Shown here in pieces: positions 8,580-17,166 of a stretch of DNA of 53,149 nt. Position 1 is the first letter of the stretch, and every line of letters starts with the position of its first letter. A program made the position numbers and the translations under genes. The notes below the pieces were generated by a model. It ran no database searches. It was given only the letters and a program-made list of their open reading frames with translations, and had not been told where the DNA came from. Source of the stretch: Butyrivibrio sp. (GTDB lineage: Bacteria > Bacillota > Clostridia > Lachnospirales > Lachnospiraceae); NCBI GenBank assembly GCA_015056575.1, contig SVGA01000026.1:1-53149 (forward strand), read 5' to 3'.

Positions 8580-8887
8580 GAGCAGCCATACTTGTAGCTG
8601 TGATGGCAATCGTCACGGCGCTTCTTAGATTTCTTCCATTTCTCATATTCAGAAAAAACACTCCGGCATACATCACATATCTTGGAAAAGTGCTCCCTTC
8701 GGCCATCATCGGAATGCTGGTGATCTATTGCCTGAGGAATACGGACGCAATGTCATCATCCCACGGAATACCTGAGTTTGCGGCAGCAGCCATTGTTGTT
8801 CTTCTTCAGGCCAAATGGCGAAACTCTCTTCTTAGCATAGTGGCGGGAACCGTATCCTACATGCTGCTGGTTCAGGTCCTATTTTGA
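8576..8887 (+). CDS. azlD: AzlD family branched-chain amino acid exporter, small subunit
   Basis: A hydrophobic protein of 103 residues with three or four membrane segments, the usual size for AzlD. The segment ALLRFLPFLIFRKNTPAYI followed by YLGKVLPSAIIGMLVIYCLR matches the family's RxlPf..f.....P..i.yLg..lP.A..a.L..Y pattern. It overlaps azlC by 4 bases and has GGAGG just before its start inside azlC. It forms the small partner of the AzlCD exporter. Confidence 0.92.
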   Translation: MRAAILVAVMAIVTALLRFLPFLIFRKNTPAYITYLGKVLPSAIIGMLVIYCLRNTDAMSSSHGIPEFAAAAIVVLLQAKWRNSLLSIVAGTVSYMLLVQVLF

Positions 8888-8945
8888 GGACATCCGTGAT
8901 ATAATTTCGTAGACGGTATTTACTATATTCTTGGGGGATTTTTTG

Positions 8946-9458
8946 ATGTCAAAAGTTGTATATGAGGGTCTTGAGCTCAGGACCTATACTGCGGGGGAGG
9001 ACCATGAGGGAATCTGCCTTCCGGGGGTGTTTCCCGCCGACATTAAGATTGAGTGGGAATTCAAGCCCATAAAAGGCGCAGGCTGCGCAGCTGTCTCTTT
9101 TGCCGGAAAAGAAAAGAATGCATTTCACCTTGTCTACTACAGGCGGGGAAGTGACGAAGATCGGGCCTTTCACGTCTGCAGTCTGATAAAGGACGAGGGA
9201 AACCGCGTAGTTTCTGTGGGAGCAGACCCTTTGCCTGACCTGTATCCTGAAGATTCGGGAAAAGAGCTTTCGTGGTACAGGATGACTATCCTTAAAAAGG
9301 GAAGAGATGTGGCTTTCTGGATAAACGATCTGGAGATACTGAGCTTCCACGACGATGGCATGACCTATGGAGAGATGCTTACAGGCGGCAGTATAGTGGT
9401 AAGGCAGGAAGGTGATCTTAAGGCTCAGTACAGGAATTTTAAGGTTACCTGGATTTAG
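8946..9458 (+). CDS. DUF1961-like concanavalin-fold protein
   Basis: A protein of 170 residues. I chose ATG 8946, which follows GGGGGA by about 7 bases; an upstream TTG at 8931 is less likely. The late pattern YRMTILKKGRDVAFWINDLE, then FHDDG and the ending GGSIVVRQEGDLKAQYRNFK, resembles DUF1961, a jelly-roll (concanavalin A-like) family found near polysaccharide genes. There is no signal peptide, so it is probably cytoplasmic. Function is unknown; sugar binding is a guess from the fold. It stands alone between azlD and aroQ. Confidence 0.65.
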   Translation: MSKVVYEGLELRTYTAGEDHEGICLPGVFPADIKIEWEFKPIKGAGCAAVSFAGKEKNAFHLVYYRRGSDEDRAFHVCSLIKDEGNRVVSVGADPLPDLYPEDSGKELSWYRMTILKKGRDVAFWINDLEILSFHDDGMTYGEMLTGGSIVVRQEGDLKAQYRNFKVTWI

Positions 9459-9542
9459 ACGATAGTAGGGCAGCATCCGGATTTCCCGGATAGAAACAGG
9501 CGATATAAACAGAACATTCTATGATCGGAGGGAATCAGGCAC

Positions 9543-9977
9543 ATGAAGATACTTGTAATAAACGGACCCAACCTGAATTTTCTTGGTATAAGGGAGAAGG
9601 CGGTTTACGGCAATCAGGACTATAACTACTTATGTAATATGATAAAAGAGAAAGCGGCTGCGGACGGGGACGAGGTGGAGTGCTACCAGTCCAATCACGA
9701 GGGCGCCATCATAGACAGGCTGCAGGAAGCATACAGCGATGGAACGGACGGAATCGTTATAAATCCCGGTGCATATACTCACTACAGCTACGCAATCCAC
9801 GACGCTCTAAAGAGTCTTGAGGACATAATAAAGATTGAGGTCCACATCTCGGATATTCAGTCAAGAGAAGAATTTCGGAAGGTGTCAGTCACAGCCCCTG
9901 CGTGTCATAAGCAGATCTACGGCCACGGGCTTAACGGCTATCTTGAGGCTATGGATATGATTCATGACATGAAGTGA
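9543..9977 (+). CDS. aroQ: 3-dehydroquinate dehydratase, type II
   Basis: A protein of 144 residues, standard for the type II enzyme that converts 3-dehydroquinate to 3-dehydroshikimate in aromatic amino acid synthesis. The start KILVINGPNLNFLGIRE is the family signature. The catalytic Tyr lies in KAVYGNQDY, the substrate-binding NPGAYTHYSYAI segment follows, and the catalytic His is in EVHISDIQSREEFR. GGAGGG lies 10 bases before the ATG. A small hairpin (ATCCGG/CCGGAT, about 9475-9490) precedes it. A Gfo/Idh/MocA gene starts 18 bases after its stop. This pairing suggests, without proving, a link to shikimate or quinate metabolism. Confidence 0.95.
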   Translation: MKILVINGPNLNFLGIREKAVYGNQDYNYLCNMIKEKAAADGDEVECYQSNHEGAIIDRLQEAYSDGTDGIVINPGAYTHYSYAIHDALKSLEDIIKIEVHISDIQSREEFRKVSVTAPACHKQIYGHGLNGYLEAMDMIHDMK

Positions 9978-9995
9978 AAGCGAAAGGATATCGGT

Positions 9996-11150
9996 ATGTC
10001 CAATCTTAAAACTGCTGTTATCGGCGTCGGAAACATGGGAAGTAAATATGCAGCTCTTTTACAGGATAATAATATTTCGGGCATGGAGCTGTCTGCCCTG
10101 ACGAGGCTTAAGCCCCCCTACAAAGAGATGCTGCTTCCTTCTATAGAAGCGGGAGTACCGGTGTTCGAGTCGGCGGATCTTTTGTTTGAGGCCGTTGAAT
10201 CCGGTGCCTTGGAGCTTGACTGCGTGATAATAGCAACTCCCCATTATTCCCATGAAACCATCGCAAAAAGAGCCTTCAAAAACGGGCTGAATGTGCTGTG
10301 TGATAAGCCTTCCGGTGTGTACAGCCGCCAGGCCAGGGCTATGGAAGAGGAAGCGGACCGCTCAGGAAAGGTCTTTTCCATGGTATTCAATCAGCGGACA
10401 TCACCGATGTACAAAAGGCTTAAAGAGATAGTTGAAAGCGGCAAGTACGGCGCTTTAAAGAGATTTGACTGGACCATAAGCGACTGGTACAGACCGGAGA
10501 AGTATTACACCTCCAATTCTTGGCATGCAACCTGGGATAAGGATGGCGGAGGCGTGCTCCTTAACCAGGCGCCCCACAACCTGGACCTGCTGCAGTGGAT
10601 CTGCGGTATGCCCGCAAGAGTCCAGGCCTTTTGCCATGAGGGCAGATTTCATGACATTGAGGTGGAGGACGATGTGACCGCCTATCTTGAGTGGGCGGGC
10701 GGCGCCACCGGCACCTTTGTTACCTCTACAGGCGATGCCCCGGGACTTAACAGGCTGGTTATTTCTCTGGAAGAGGCAATGATCATCTGCGAGAATGACT
10801 GCCTTAAGATAGGCAGCGTTTTTGAGGAGATGGGAATGAAAGAGCGTGAGTACCGCGCTTCTTCAGAGGACTATTTCAGAAAGATTAAGGGAACCTGGAC
10901 AGAGATATCTTTTGAAAAAGAGCCATCACCCTACGAGAGGGTCCTTCAGGGCTTTTCGGATGAATGCAATAATATAGGAAGAAGCGTTGCTTCAGGCAAG
11001 GAGGGCAGAAAGAGCCTTATCCTGTCCAATGCAATGTATCTGTCTTCCTGGGAAAAAAGAATGGTTGAAATCCCGGAAGCCGGAAGTGAATACGAAAAAG
11101 AATTTGAAAAGAATTTTGAATTGTGGCTGGATAAAAAACGCAGGTCGTAA
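9996..11150 (+). CDS. Gfo/Idh/MocA family oxidoreductase
   Basis: A protein of 384 residues. The Rossmann NAD(P)-binding motif is AVIGVGNMGSKYAAL at 7-21. The IIATPHYSHETIAKRAF segment and LCDKPSGV (DKP in place of the family's EKP) follow. The C-terminal substrate domain includes GGGVLLNQAPHNLDLLQWI, where family members keep a catalytic His. Such enzymes oxidise or reduce sugars, inositols and related polyols. It sits 18 bases after aroQ and 18 bases before another family member, so the three are likely one operon. I cannot name the substrate. Confidence 0.85.
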   Translation: MSNLKTAVIGVGNMGSKYAALLQDNNISGMELSALTRLKPPYKEMLLPSIEAGVPVFESADLLFEAVESGALELDCVIIATPHYSHETIAKRAFKNGLNVLCDKPSGVYSRQARAMEEEADRSGKVFSMVFNQRTSPMYKRLKEIVESGKYGALKRFDWTISDWYRPEKYYTSNSWHATWDKDGGGVLLNQAPHNLDLLQWICGMPARVQAFCHEGRFHDIEVEDDVTAYLEWAGGATGTFVTSTGDAPGLNRLVISLEEAMIICENDCLKIGSVFEEMGMKEREYRASSEDYFRKIKGTWTEISFEKEPSPYERVLQGFSDECNNIGRSVASGKEGRKSLILSNAMYLSSWEKRMVEIPEAGSEYEKEFEKNFELWLDKKRRS

Positions 11151-11168
11151 GTTTAGTGAGGGACAGAT

Positions 11169-12233
11169 ATGGTTTCTTTTGTGATCGTTGGTTCCGGATA
11201 CCGTTCCGAGTATTACGGGCGAATAGCTGCAGATTACCCTGAAGTGTTCAGGGCGATCTTTCTTTGCCGCTCAGAGGAAAAGGCACGCCTTGTTACAGCC
11301 CATACCGGGATACCTGCTACAACCGATCCGGGGAAGGCAGTTGCTATTGATCCGGATTTTGTTGTTGTTGCGGTAGACAGGGAGCATGTTGCCGATGTTG
11401 CAGAGGAATGGGCCGGGAAAGGCTTTCCCGTAGTCACTGAAACTCCGGTTGGCGTCTCCATGGAAAAGCTTGAGAGGATCATGGAGCTTGGAAGAAACGG
11501 TGCCAGGATCGTTTGCTGTGAGCAGTATCACAGGCATCCCATACTGGAGAATGGCTTTGCTGCCGTAAGAGAGGGACTTTTAGGAAAGCCGCAGACAGGG
11601 TATCTGTCCATGGTGCATGATTATCATGCCGCCAGCATCCTTCGAAGAATGCTCCTTGCCGATGGCGAATCCTATGTTTTACGGGGCGAGAGAAAAGAGT
11701 CACCGGTGACAGATACAGACTCCCGCTATGGTGCGTTCTATGATGGCCGCGTGGGAAAAGAGGTAAGGGATATAATCCACATATCCTATGAGTCGGGCAA
11801 AACAGCTATCTATGATTTTGCATCCACTCAGTATCGTTCATATATAAGATCCCGCCACCTTACCCTTCGCTGTGAGAAGGGCGAGTGGAACGACAGACTT
11901 CAATATTATATAGATGAAAAAGGTAATCCCCGGCGGATAATGCTGATGCCGGATATCCCTGAAAAATACAGGGTATTGGATAAGCAATCTCTTCGCGATA
12001 GCAGAAGAGCATGGCAGAATGAGCTTGTACTGGATACTATTTGGGATGAGTATGCCATCGCAACGATCCTTCTTGATATGAAGGAATATGCAGAAGGCGG
12101 GAAGTCTCCTTATCCTCTTAAAGAGGCCATTGATGATGCGGTATTCTGGCTTATGATCCAGGAGGCTGTCAAAAATCCATGGCAGGAAAAAAGTGTTCCC
12201 AAAAACATAATGGCACATATAAAAAATAGTTGA
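11169..12233 (+). CDS. Gfo/Idh/MocA-like oxidoreductase, divergent
   Basis: A protein of 354 residues. The N-terminal fold is Rossmann-like (SFVIVGSGYRSEYYGRIA, then VVAVDREHVADVAEEW). However, the family's E-K-P loop, whose lysine acts near the nicotinamide, reads TETPVGVS here, so the lysine is lost. The second domain has an EQYHRHPILENG segment and a HDYHAASILRRML segment. It may be a non-catalytic or altered relative, perhaps a partner of the preceding oxidoreductase, which lies 18 bases upstream. The efp promoter begins at its stop codon. Confidence 0.7.
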   Translation: MVSFVIVGSGYRSEYYGRIAADYPEVFRAIFLCRSEEKARLVTAHTGIPATTDPGKAVAIDPDFVVVAVDREHVADVAEEWAGKGFPVVTETPVGVSMEKLERIMELGRNGARIVCCEQYHRHPILENGFAAVREGLLGKPQTGYLSMVHDYHAASILRRMLLADGESYVLRGERKESPVTDTDSRYGAFYDGRVGKEVRDIIHISYESGKTAIYDFASTQYRSYIRSRHLTLRCEKGEWNDRLQYYIDEKGNPRRIMLMPDIPEKYRVLDKQSLRDSRRAWQNELVLDTIWDEYAIATILLDMKEYAEGGKSPYPLKEAIDDAVFWLMIQEAVKNPWQEKSVPKNIMAHIKNS

Positions 12234-12258
12234 AAAATGTGATATGATAGTTTATACT
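12230..12258 (+). promoter_or_regulatory. sigma-70-type promoter for efp
   Basis: TTGAAA (12230-12235), a 17-base spacer, then TATACT (12253-12258). The -35 box overlaps the stop codon of the upstream gene. It would give an untranslated leader of about 35 bases before efp. Confidence 0.75.
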
Positions 12259-12299
12259 ACTAAAGTTGTTTGATGTAATGTAATTTAGGAGGATTTTCT

Positions 12300-12857
12300 A
12301 TGATTTCTGCAAGTGATTTCAGAAATGGTGTAACCATCGAGATCGATGGAAACGTATGTCAGGTTATTGAATTTCAGCATGTTAAGCCCGGTAAAGGCGC
12401 TGCTTTCGTAAGAACTAAACTCAAGGACATCATCAATGGCGGTGTTAAGGAGACAACCTTCCGCCCTACAGAGAAGTTCCCTGCAGCAAGAATTGACAAG
12501 AAGGATATGCAGTATCTCTATCAGGATGGAGATATTTTCAACTTTATGGATTCAGAGACCTACGAGCAGATCGGTCTTACAGCTGATCAGATCGGCGACT
12601 CTCTTAAGTTCGTTAAGGAGAATGAGACATGTAAGGTAATGTCTTACAACGGCAATGTATTCGCAGTTGAGCCTCCTATGTTCGTAGAGCTTACTATTTC
12701 AGAGACAGAGCCCGGATTCAAGGGGGATACAGCTACAGGTGCTACAAAGCCCGCAACTGTAGAGACCGGTGCTACAGTAGCTGTTCCTCTCTTTGTAAAT
12801 GAGGGAGATGTTATCAAGATCGATACAAGAACAGGCGAGTACCTTTCAAGAGTTTGA
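12300..12857 (+). CDS. efp: translation elongation factor P
   Basis: A protein of 185 residues, exactly the usual length. EF-P binds the ribosome between the P and E sites and relieves stalling at polyproline. The three beta-barrel domains are recognisable: KOW-like N-terminus with [19 protein letters not shown], a middle domain, and the OB-like C-terminus with [20 protein letters not shown]. Lys32 in PGKGAA is the position modified in EF-P. AGGAGG lies about 6 bases before the ATG. Several secreted proteins in this window have PP-rich stretches (37253, 40199), which are typical EF-P clients. Confidence 0.97.
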   Translation: MISASDFRNGVTIEIDGNVCQVIEFQHVKPGKGAAFVRTKLKDIINGGVKETTFRPTEKFPAARIDKKDMQYLYQDGDIFNFMDSETYEQIGLTADQIGDSLKFVKENETCKVMSYNGNVFAVEPPMFVELTISETEPGFKGDTATGATKPATVETGATVAVPLFVNEGDVIKIDTRTGEYLSRV

Positions 12858-12912
12858 TCATATACGTATAACCATATCTGACAGAACAATCATAAGACTA
12901 TAGAAACTAAGT

Positions 12913-12955
12913 AAGACAATAGAGAAAACGAAAGTTACCTCTATTGTCTTTTTTT
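12913..12955 (+). terminator. rho-independent terminator after efp
   Basis: AAGACAATAGAG (12913-12924) pairs with CTCTATTGTCTT (12939-12950), followed by a T run. It lies 56 bases after the efp stop. Confidence 0.9.
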
Positions 12956-12958
12956 GCG

Positions 12959-13082
12959 CGTTAAAGCAGAGCCATGTAATCAAATTTGCATGGGTGCTGG
13001 CACGCAAATGAAATTTTGATCATATGGAAAGCGACACGAAGGAAAAAATGTTTACATTTTCGGGTTTGTGTCTGCTTTAGCA
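12959..13082 (+). repeat. long branched inverted-repeat element
   Basis: Outer arms TTAAAGCAGA (12961-12970) and TCTGCTTTAG (13071-13080) enclose two inner fold-backs. The first pairs CATGTAATCAAATTTGC (12973-12989) with 13004-13026, with small bulges. The second pairs GACACGAA (13033-13040) with TTGTGTC (13066-13072, slightly overlapping the outer arm) around a T/A-rich stem. The result resembles a three-way junction. It lies directly between the efp terminator and the DUF5688 gene, ending about 25 bases before that gene's start. It could be a structured leader RNA or a palindromic repeat. Confidence 0.55.
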
Positions 13083-13106
13083 CAATTACAAAAGGAGAAA
13101 ACAGAT

Positions 13107-14021
13107 ATGGATATAAAAGAATTTGGCAAGGTGCTTGCCGCTGAGGTTAAAGATATACTTGGAGCTGACTACCACATTGAAGTAAGCGAGGTGGTCAAGA
13201 ATAACGGAGTGATAAGGAACGCTCTTGTTATCAGGAAAGAAGGAGAGTTTGTATCTCCTACAATCTACCTTGAGAGCTTTTTCGAAGATTTTAAAAACGG
13301 CGTGGTGCTCATGAATGTTGTTGGCGAGGTTGTGAAGATGTACCATGCCAGCAGCGTCCCTGCAGCAGGAATGGAGATGGATTTCTTCAGGGATTTTTCG
13401 GAGGTTTCCGGAAGAATGTATTACAAGCTGGTGAACTATGAGAAGAACAGGGGAAGCCTTAAGGACATCCCCTACAGGAAAGTTTTGGATCTTGCTATGG
13501 TACCCCTTTGCAGAGTAGATAACGATATTATAGGAAGCGGTAATATCACCGTTACCAATACTCACCTTAAGATGTGGGAGATTTCCGAGGAAGAATTGTG
13601 GGAGAATATCAAAGACAATGCGCCAAAGCTTGCGCCCGTTAAAATTCGGGGCCTGGCGGATGTGCTTCAGAGAATTACCGGTTGTGAGGATGAGCTTTTA
13701 ACGATGTGCGGGATATATGTTGTCAGTAACGATGCGGACTGCCTGGGAGCAGGAGCAGTCCTCTATCCGGGAGTATTAAAGGGACTTGCGGAAGATCATG
13801 AGTGTGACCTGTACATTGTCCCCTCATCGATACACGAAGTGCTGGTACTTCCTGATGCCGGTTTTGGCATTGATGCAGATAACCTGCGAAGCATCATAAA
13901 CGAAGTAAACACTTCAACCGTCGGTGACGAGGAAATCCTTAGCGACAACCTCTATGTATATCGCAGTGACAGCGACAGGATCTTCATCGCAGATAGTGAA
14001 GAGGAATGCCTGGGGGCATAA
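13107..14021 (+). CDS. DUF5688 family protein
   Basis: A protein of 304 residues. I chose ATG 13107 because AAAGGAG lies 8-9 bases upstream; the longer frame begins at a GTG inside a hairpin arm. The pattern near residues 1-90 (KNNGVIRNALVIRKEG, then SPTIYLESFFEDFKNG) is typical of DUF5688, a family of unknown function seen in Lachnospiraceae, often in many copies. The C-terminal half (LYIVPSSIHEVLVLPD) is also typical. There is no signal or membrane segment. The next gene on the plus strand is the M32 peptidase; a tRNA lies between them on the other strand. Confidence 0.75.
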   Translation: MDIKEFGKVLAAEVKDILGADYHIEVSEVVKNNGVIRNALVIRKEGEFVSPTIYLESFFEDFKNGVVLMNVVGEVVKMYHASSVPAAGMEMDFFRDFSEVSGRMYYKLVNYEKNRGSLKDIPYRKVLDLAMVPLCRVDNDIIGSGNITVTNTHLKMWEISEEELWENIKDNAPKLAPVKIRGLADVLQRITGCEDELLTMCGIYVVSNDADCLGAGAVLYPGVLKGLAEDHECDLYIVPSSIHEVLVLPDAGFGIDADNLRSIINEVNTSTVGDEEILSDNLYVYRSDSDRIFIADSEEECLGA

Positions 14022-14025
14022 AAAA

Positions 14026-14097
14026 TGCACCCGACAGGACTCGAACCTGCAACAAAGGCGTCGGAGGCCTACGTTTTATCCATTAGACTACGGGTGC
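14026..14097 (-). tRNA. tRNA-Arg, anticodon CCG
   Basis: Read on the minus strand, a 72-base cloverleaf: acceptor GCACCCG pairing with CGGGTGC, discriminator A, D-arm with GTCTAATGGATAAAAC, anticodon loop CTCCGAC (anticodon CCG), and T-arm with GGTTCGAGTCC. The last pair of the anticodon stem is a T/T mismatch. CCA is not encoded; a T run follows the 3' end and may serve as terminator. It decodes CGG, a rare codon in this kind of genome. Confidence 0.93.
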
Positions 14098-14125
14098 GCA
14101 CTAGACTATAATACCATAACTTTGC

Positions 14126-14153
14126 TTGAAATTACAGAGATTAAAGGTATAAT
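14126..14153 (+). promoter_or_regulatory. probable promoter for the M32 carboxypeptidase gene
   Basis: TTGAAA (14126-14131), a 16-base spacer and TATAAT (14148-14153), about 60 bases before the chosen start codon. Confidence 0.6.
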
Positions 14154-14214
14154 TGTAGTGTTGCATCAAAAAACTGATAACAATGCGGGTTTACGCCCGA
14201 TGAAGGAGACAATG

Positions 14215-15717
14215 ATGACATTACTTGAACAGTATAAAAAGCTTTCAAAAGAGATTGGATATCTTGGTCACGCAGTAAGCCTGATGTACTGGGATATGCA
14301 GACCACAGCTCCGGAAGGCGGCCAGGAGAAGCTTTCGGATTCTATCACATATTTTTCCACAGAGTCATTTAAAAAGAGCACTTCCGATGAGTTCTACAAC
14401 CTGGTGTGCAAGCTCTGCGAGCCTGAAGAATTTGATAAATTGGACGATGTTTATAAGTTTGATATTTCAAGAGCCAAGAGAGAGCTGGACAAGTCCCGCA
14501 GGGTTCCTGCCGACTTTTATGAGGAATATGTGAAGACCACAACTGCTTCCAGCATGGCATGGCCCAAAGCCAAGCAGAGCAATGACTGGAATTTCTACAA
14601 GCCTCTTTTGGAGAAGACCATAGAGGCAGTCAAGAAGTACCAGGGATACAGGAATCCGGACAAAAAAGTCTACGACGCCCTTATAGATCAGTTCGAGGAG
14701 GGAATGACTCAGGAGACCATCGACAGGGTATTCGGAGAACTGAAAGAGGAGCTGGTGCCCATGGTGGAAAAGATTACCGCAGCACCCCAGCCCGATCACA
14801 GTAAATTCACCATGTTTGTTCCTGCCCACAGACAGGCTGCTCTTTGCAGGTTCCTGGTGGAGTACATGGGAATGGATATGACAAGATTTGCCCAGGCAGA
14901 GACTGAGCATCCCTTCACTACTTCCATGTCCATAAATGATGTGAGGATCACAAACCACTATCATGAGAATGAAGTTCTTGCTCCTATCTTCAGTGCTATC
15001 CACGAGGGTGGCCACGCGCTCTTTGAGCAGGGGGTAGATCAGAAGTATAAGGATACCGAAGCTGCTGTCATAAATTACATGGGTCTTCACGAGAGCCAGT
15101 CAAGATTCTATGAGAATATCCTTGGGAGGAACATCAACTTCTGGAAGCCCATCTGGCCTAAGGTTCTTGAAATTGTTCCTGAGTTTAAGGATGTCACTCT
15201 TGAGGACTTTGTGCGTGAGATCAATCATGTTGAGAACAGCTTTATCAGAACAGAAGCCGATGAGGTCACATATTGTCTTCATATCATCTTAAGGTATGAG
15301 GTTGAGAGGGCTATCTTTATCGATGGTGTACCGGTAGATGAGCTTCCTGCTCTCTGGAATAAGAAGATGGAGGAGCTGCTTCATCTGGTGCCTTCAACCG
15401 ATGCAGAAGGAATCCTTCAGGATATGCACTGGTCAGACGCAAGCTTTGGTTATTTCCCTTCATATCTTCTTGGAAGCATCTATGACGGAATGTTCCTTGA
15501 GGCCATTGAAGCCGATCTTGGACCTGTTGATGACATCCTTGCGGCAGGAGATATCAAGAAGATCACCGCATGGCTTAAGGAGAACATCCACAGGTACGGA
15601 TCTACAAGGACGTCTTCACAGGTCCTTGAAAAGGTATGTAACAAGGAACTCTCCGCAAGGCCGCTGATCAACTACTTTAAGAAGAAATACTCTGAAGTTT
15701 ACGGCCTTTCGCTGTGA
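14215..15717 (+). CDS. M32 family metallocarboxypeptidase (thermostable carboxypeptidase 1-like)
   Basis: A protein of 500 residues, the usual M32 size. The open frame reaches back to 13924, but that part covers the tRNA and the DUF5688 end. AAGGAG at 14203-14208 points to ATG 14215 (or 14212). The zinc site is clear: HEGGH at 263-267 in the family's HExGHALxEQG context, followed by the HESQSRFYENILGR segment holding the third zinc ligand. The N-terminal helices with AVSLMYWDMQTTAP are also typical. M32 enzymes remove C-terminal residues from peptides in the cytoplasm; there is no signal peptide here. Confidence 0.95.
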   Translation: MTLLEQYKKLSKEIGYLGHAVSLMYWDMQTTAPEGGQEKLSDSITYFSTESFKKSTSDEFYNLVCKLCEPEEFDKLDDVYKFDISRAKRELDKSRRVPADFYEEYVKTTTASSMAWPKAKQSNDWNFYKPLLEKTIEAVKKYQGYRNPDKKVYDALIDQFEEGMTQETIDRVFGELKEELVPMVEKITAAPQPDHSKFTMFVPAHRQAALCRFLVEYMGMDMTRFAQAETEHPFTTSMSINDVRITNHYHENEVLAPIFSAIHEGGHALFEQGVDQKYKDTEAAVINYMGLHESQSRFYENILGRNINFWKPIWPKVLEIVPEFKDVTLEDFVREINHVENSFIRTEADEVTYCLHIILRYEVERAIFIDGVPVDELPALWNKKMEELLHLVPSTDAEGILQDMHWSDASFGYFPSYLLGSIYDGMFLEAIEADLGPVDDILAAGDIKKITAWLKENIHRYGSTRTSSQVLEKVCNKELSARPLINYFKKKYSEVYGLSL

Positions 15718-15727
15718 TCCGGCGCCC

Positions 15728-15756
15728 TTGACTAAGGCATGTTTTACAGATAAAAT
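15728..15756 (+). promoter_or_regulatory. sigma-70-type promoter for the SH3b-domain gene
   Basis: TTGACT (15728-15733), a 17-base spacer and TAAAAT (15751-15756), 50 bases before the ATG at 15806. Confidence 0.7.
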
Positions 15757-15805
15757 CAGTATGTTTCATTGTGTTTATTTGCAATAGATTATTGAGGTTT
15801 TACCC

Positions 15806-17143
15806 ATGAGAAATAATAAAAAGGACAACAAGTCCTGGAGAAATAATACCAATTCCTTTTCCGCTTTTTTGGGGGACAACAAGAAGTATCTGATGCCCGC
15901 GGTTCTTGTGGTCGCAGTGGTTTTGACAGTTGTCATTGCCATTAATGCCAACAAGAGGGCAACGGAGGTTGCCCAGGTCAACACCGCCGCCACTGAGGCA
16001 TCCGTTATTGAGATACCGGATGTTACCATGGAAGAGAATGCATATCCCGAAGTCAATGCTCTTGTGGAGAGGTACTACACTGCATCGGCAGCGGGGGACG
16101 CCGATACTCTTTCCGAAATTTACAGAGGTCTTGAAGAGACTGAAGTTCTTAAGGCTGTTGCAGCCTCGGAGTATATCGACAGATTTGAGAACATAACCGT
16201 ATACACTAAGCCCGGCCCAAGAGAGGGATGCTATGTGGCTTATGTTTACAATGAGGTTAAGCTTTTTGAGTATGATGGTACTGTTCCCGGTCTTGAGACC
16301 CTTTATATCTGTACCGATGATGACGGAACACTGTTTATCAACGGAGATATCGCTGATGCCGCTGAGATTGATTACATCAAACAGATCAGTGTTCAGGCAG
16401 ATGTTATAGATCTTAACAACAGGATCGCCACTCGCTACAACGAGATGGTAAGCGCTGACGAGAAGCTTGCCGAGCTTCTTACCAGGATGCGCTCGGGTAT
16501 TCAGGTTGCCGTTGGAGAGGGTCTTGCTACAGCAGAGGCTTCCGCTCCCGAGGAGAGTGCTGCAGAGGCTTCTACAGAGGAGCAGTCCGACACCATCACT
16601 GTTACCAAACGTGTTATCAAGGCGCTGGATGTAGTTAATATCAGAAGCTCCGATTCGGTTACGGCCGATACTCTTGACAAAACCACACAGGGTCAGGAGT
16701 TCAAGGAGCTTGAGAGGCTTGATAACGGCTGGAGTAAGGTTGAGTACAAGAACGGTGTTGCCTACGTGAAGACAGAATTCTTTGAGACAGTATCCGAGGA
16801 GACCGAAGTTATTCCGGTAGAGAACAATGAGGAGCAGGATGATGCTTCTAAGGACAGTGATGAGCAGGAAGAGGCTCAGACTGATGATAATGCAGGCGAC
16901 AATGCCGCAACACAGCAGGATACAACCACCAATTCCAAGGCTTTGTCCGATGCCAAAACCGGCAAAATGGTTGTTACGGAATCGATAAGACTCCGTAAGG
17001 GACAGGGTACCGATACCGAATCTTTGGGAACGATCTATGCCGGTTCTACGGTAAATGTTGTGGAACAATATTCCAACGGATGGGCAAAAGTAGAGTATAA
17101 TAAAAATACAGGATATATCAAATCGGAATTCTTAAGACAGTGA
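15806..17143 (+). CDS. membrane-anchored protein with two bacterial SH3 domains
   Basis: A protein of 445 residues. A short basic N-terminus (about 28 residues) precedes one membrane helix (YLMPAVLVVAVVLTVVIAI, about 28-46), so most of the chain should lie outside the cell. Residues about 70-225 form an NTF2-like or otherwise unnamed domain (VNALVERYYTASAAGDADTL). Two SH3b domains follow: about 266-328 (VVNIRSSDSVTADTL, then GWSKVEYKNGVAYVKTEFF) and about 388-445 (IRLRKGQGTDTESLG, then GWAKVEYNKNTGYIKSEFL). An acidic Gln/Asp-rich linker joins them. SH3b domains usually bind peptidoglycan, so a cell-wall role fits the wall hydrolase two genes downstream. Confidence 0.8.
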   Translation: MRNNKKDNKSWRNNTNSFSAFLGDNKKYLMPAVLVVAVVLTVVIAINANKRATEVAQVNTAATEASVIEIPDVTMEENAYPEVNALVERYYTASAAGDADTLSEIYRGLEETEVLKAVAASEYIDRFENITVYTKPGPREGCYVAYVYNEVKLFEYDGTVPGLETLYICTDDDGTLFINGDIADAAEIDYIKQISVQADVIDLNNRIATRYNEMVSADEKLAELLTRMRSGIQVAVGEGLATAEASAPEESAAEASTEEQSDTITVTKRVIKALDVVNIRSSDSVTADTLDKTTQGQEFKELERLDNGWSKVEYKNGVAYVKTEFFETVSEETEVIPVENNEEQDDASKDSDEQEEAQTDDNAGDNAATQQDTTTNSKALSDAKTGKMVVTESIRLRKGQGTDTESLGTIYAGSTVNVVEQYSNGWAKVEYNKNTGYIKSEFLRQ

Positions 17144-17166
17144 TCTCATAAAAGGAGGTAACATCA

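Noticed and set aside
13924..14214. Upstream extension of the M32 carboxypeptidase frame
   Set aside because: It covers the end of the DUF5688 gene and the whole tRNA, and M32 proteins start near MTLLEQYKKL; a good ribosome site supports 14215.
15800..17068. A 422-codon open frame on the minus strand opposite the SH3b gene
   Set aside because: The plus-strand gene has domains, a promoter and a ribosome site; the opposite frame has no recognisable family and low-complexity Ile/Gly/Asn composition.
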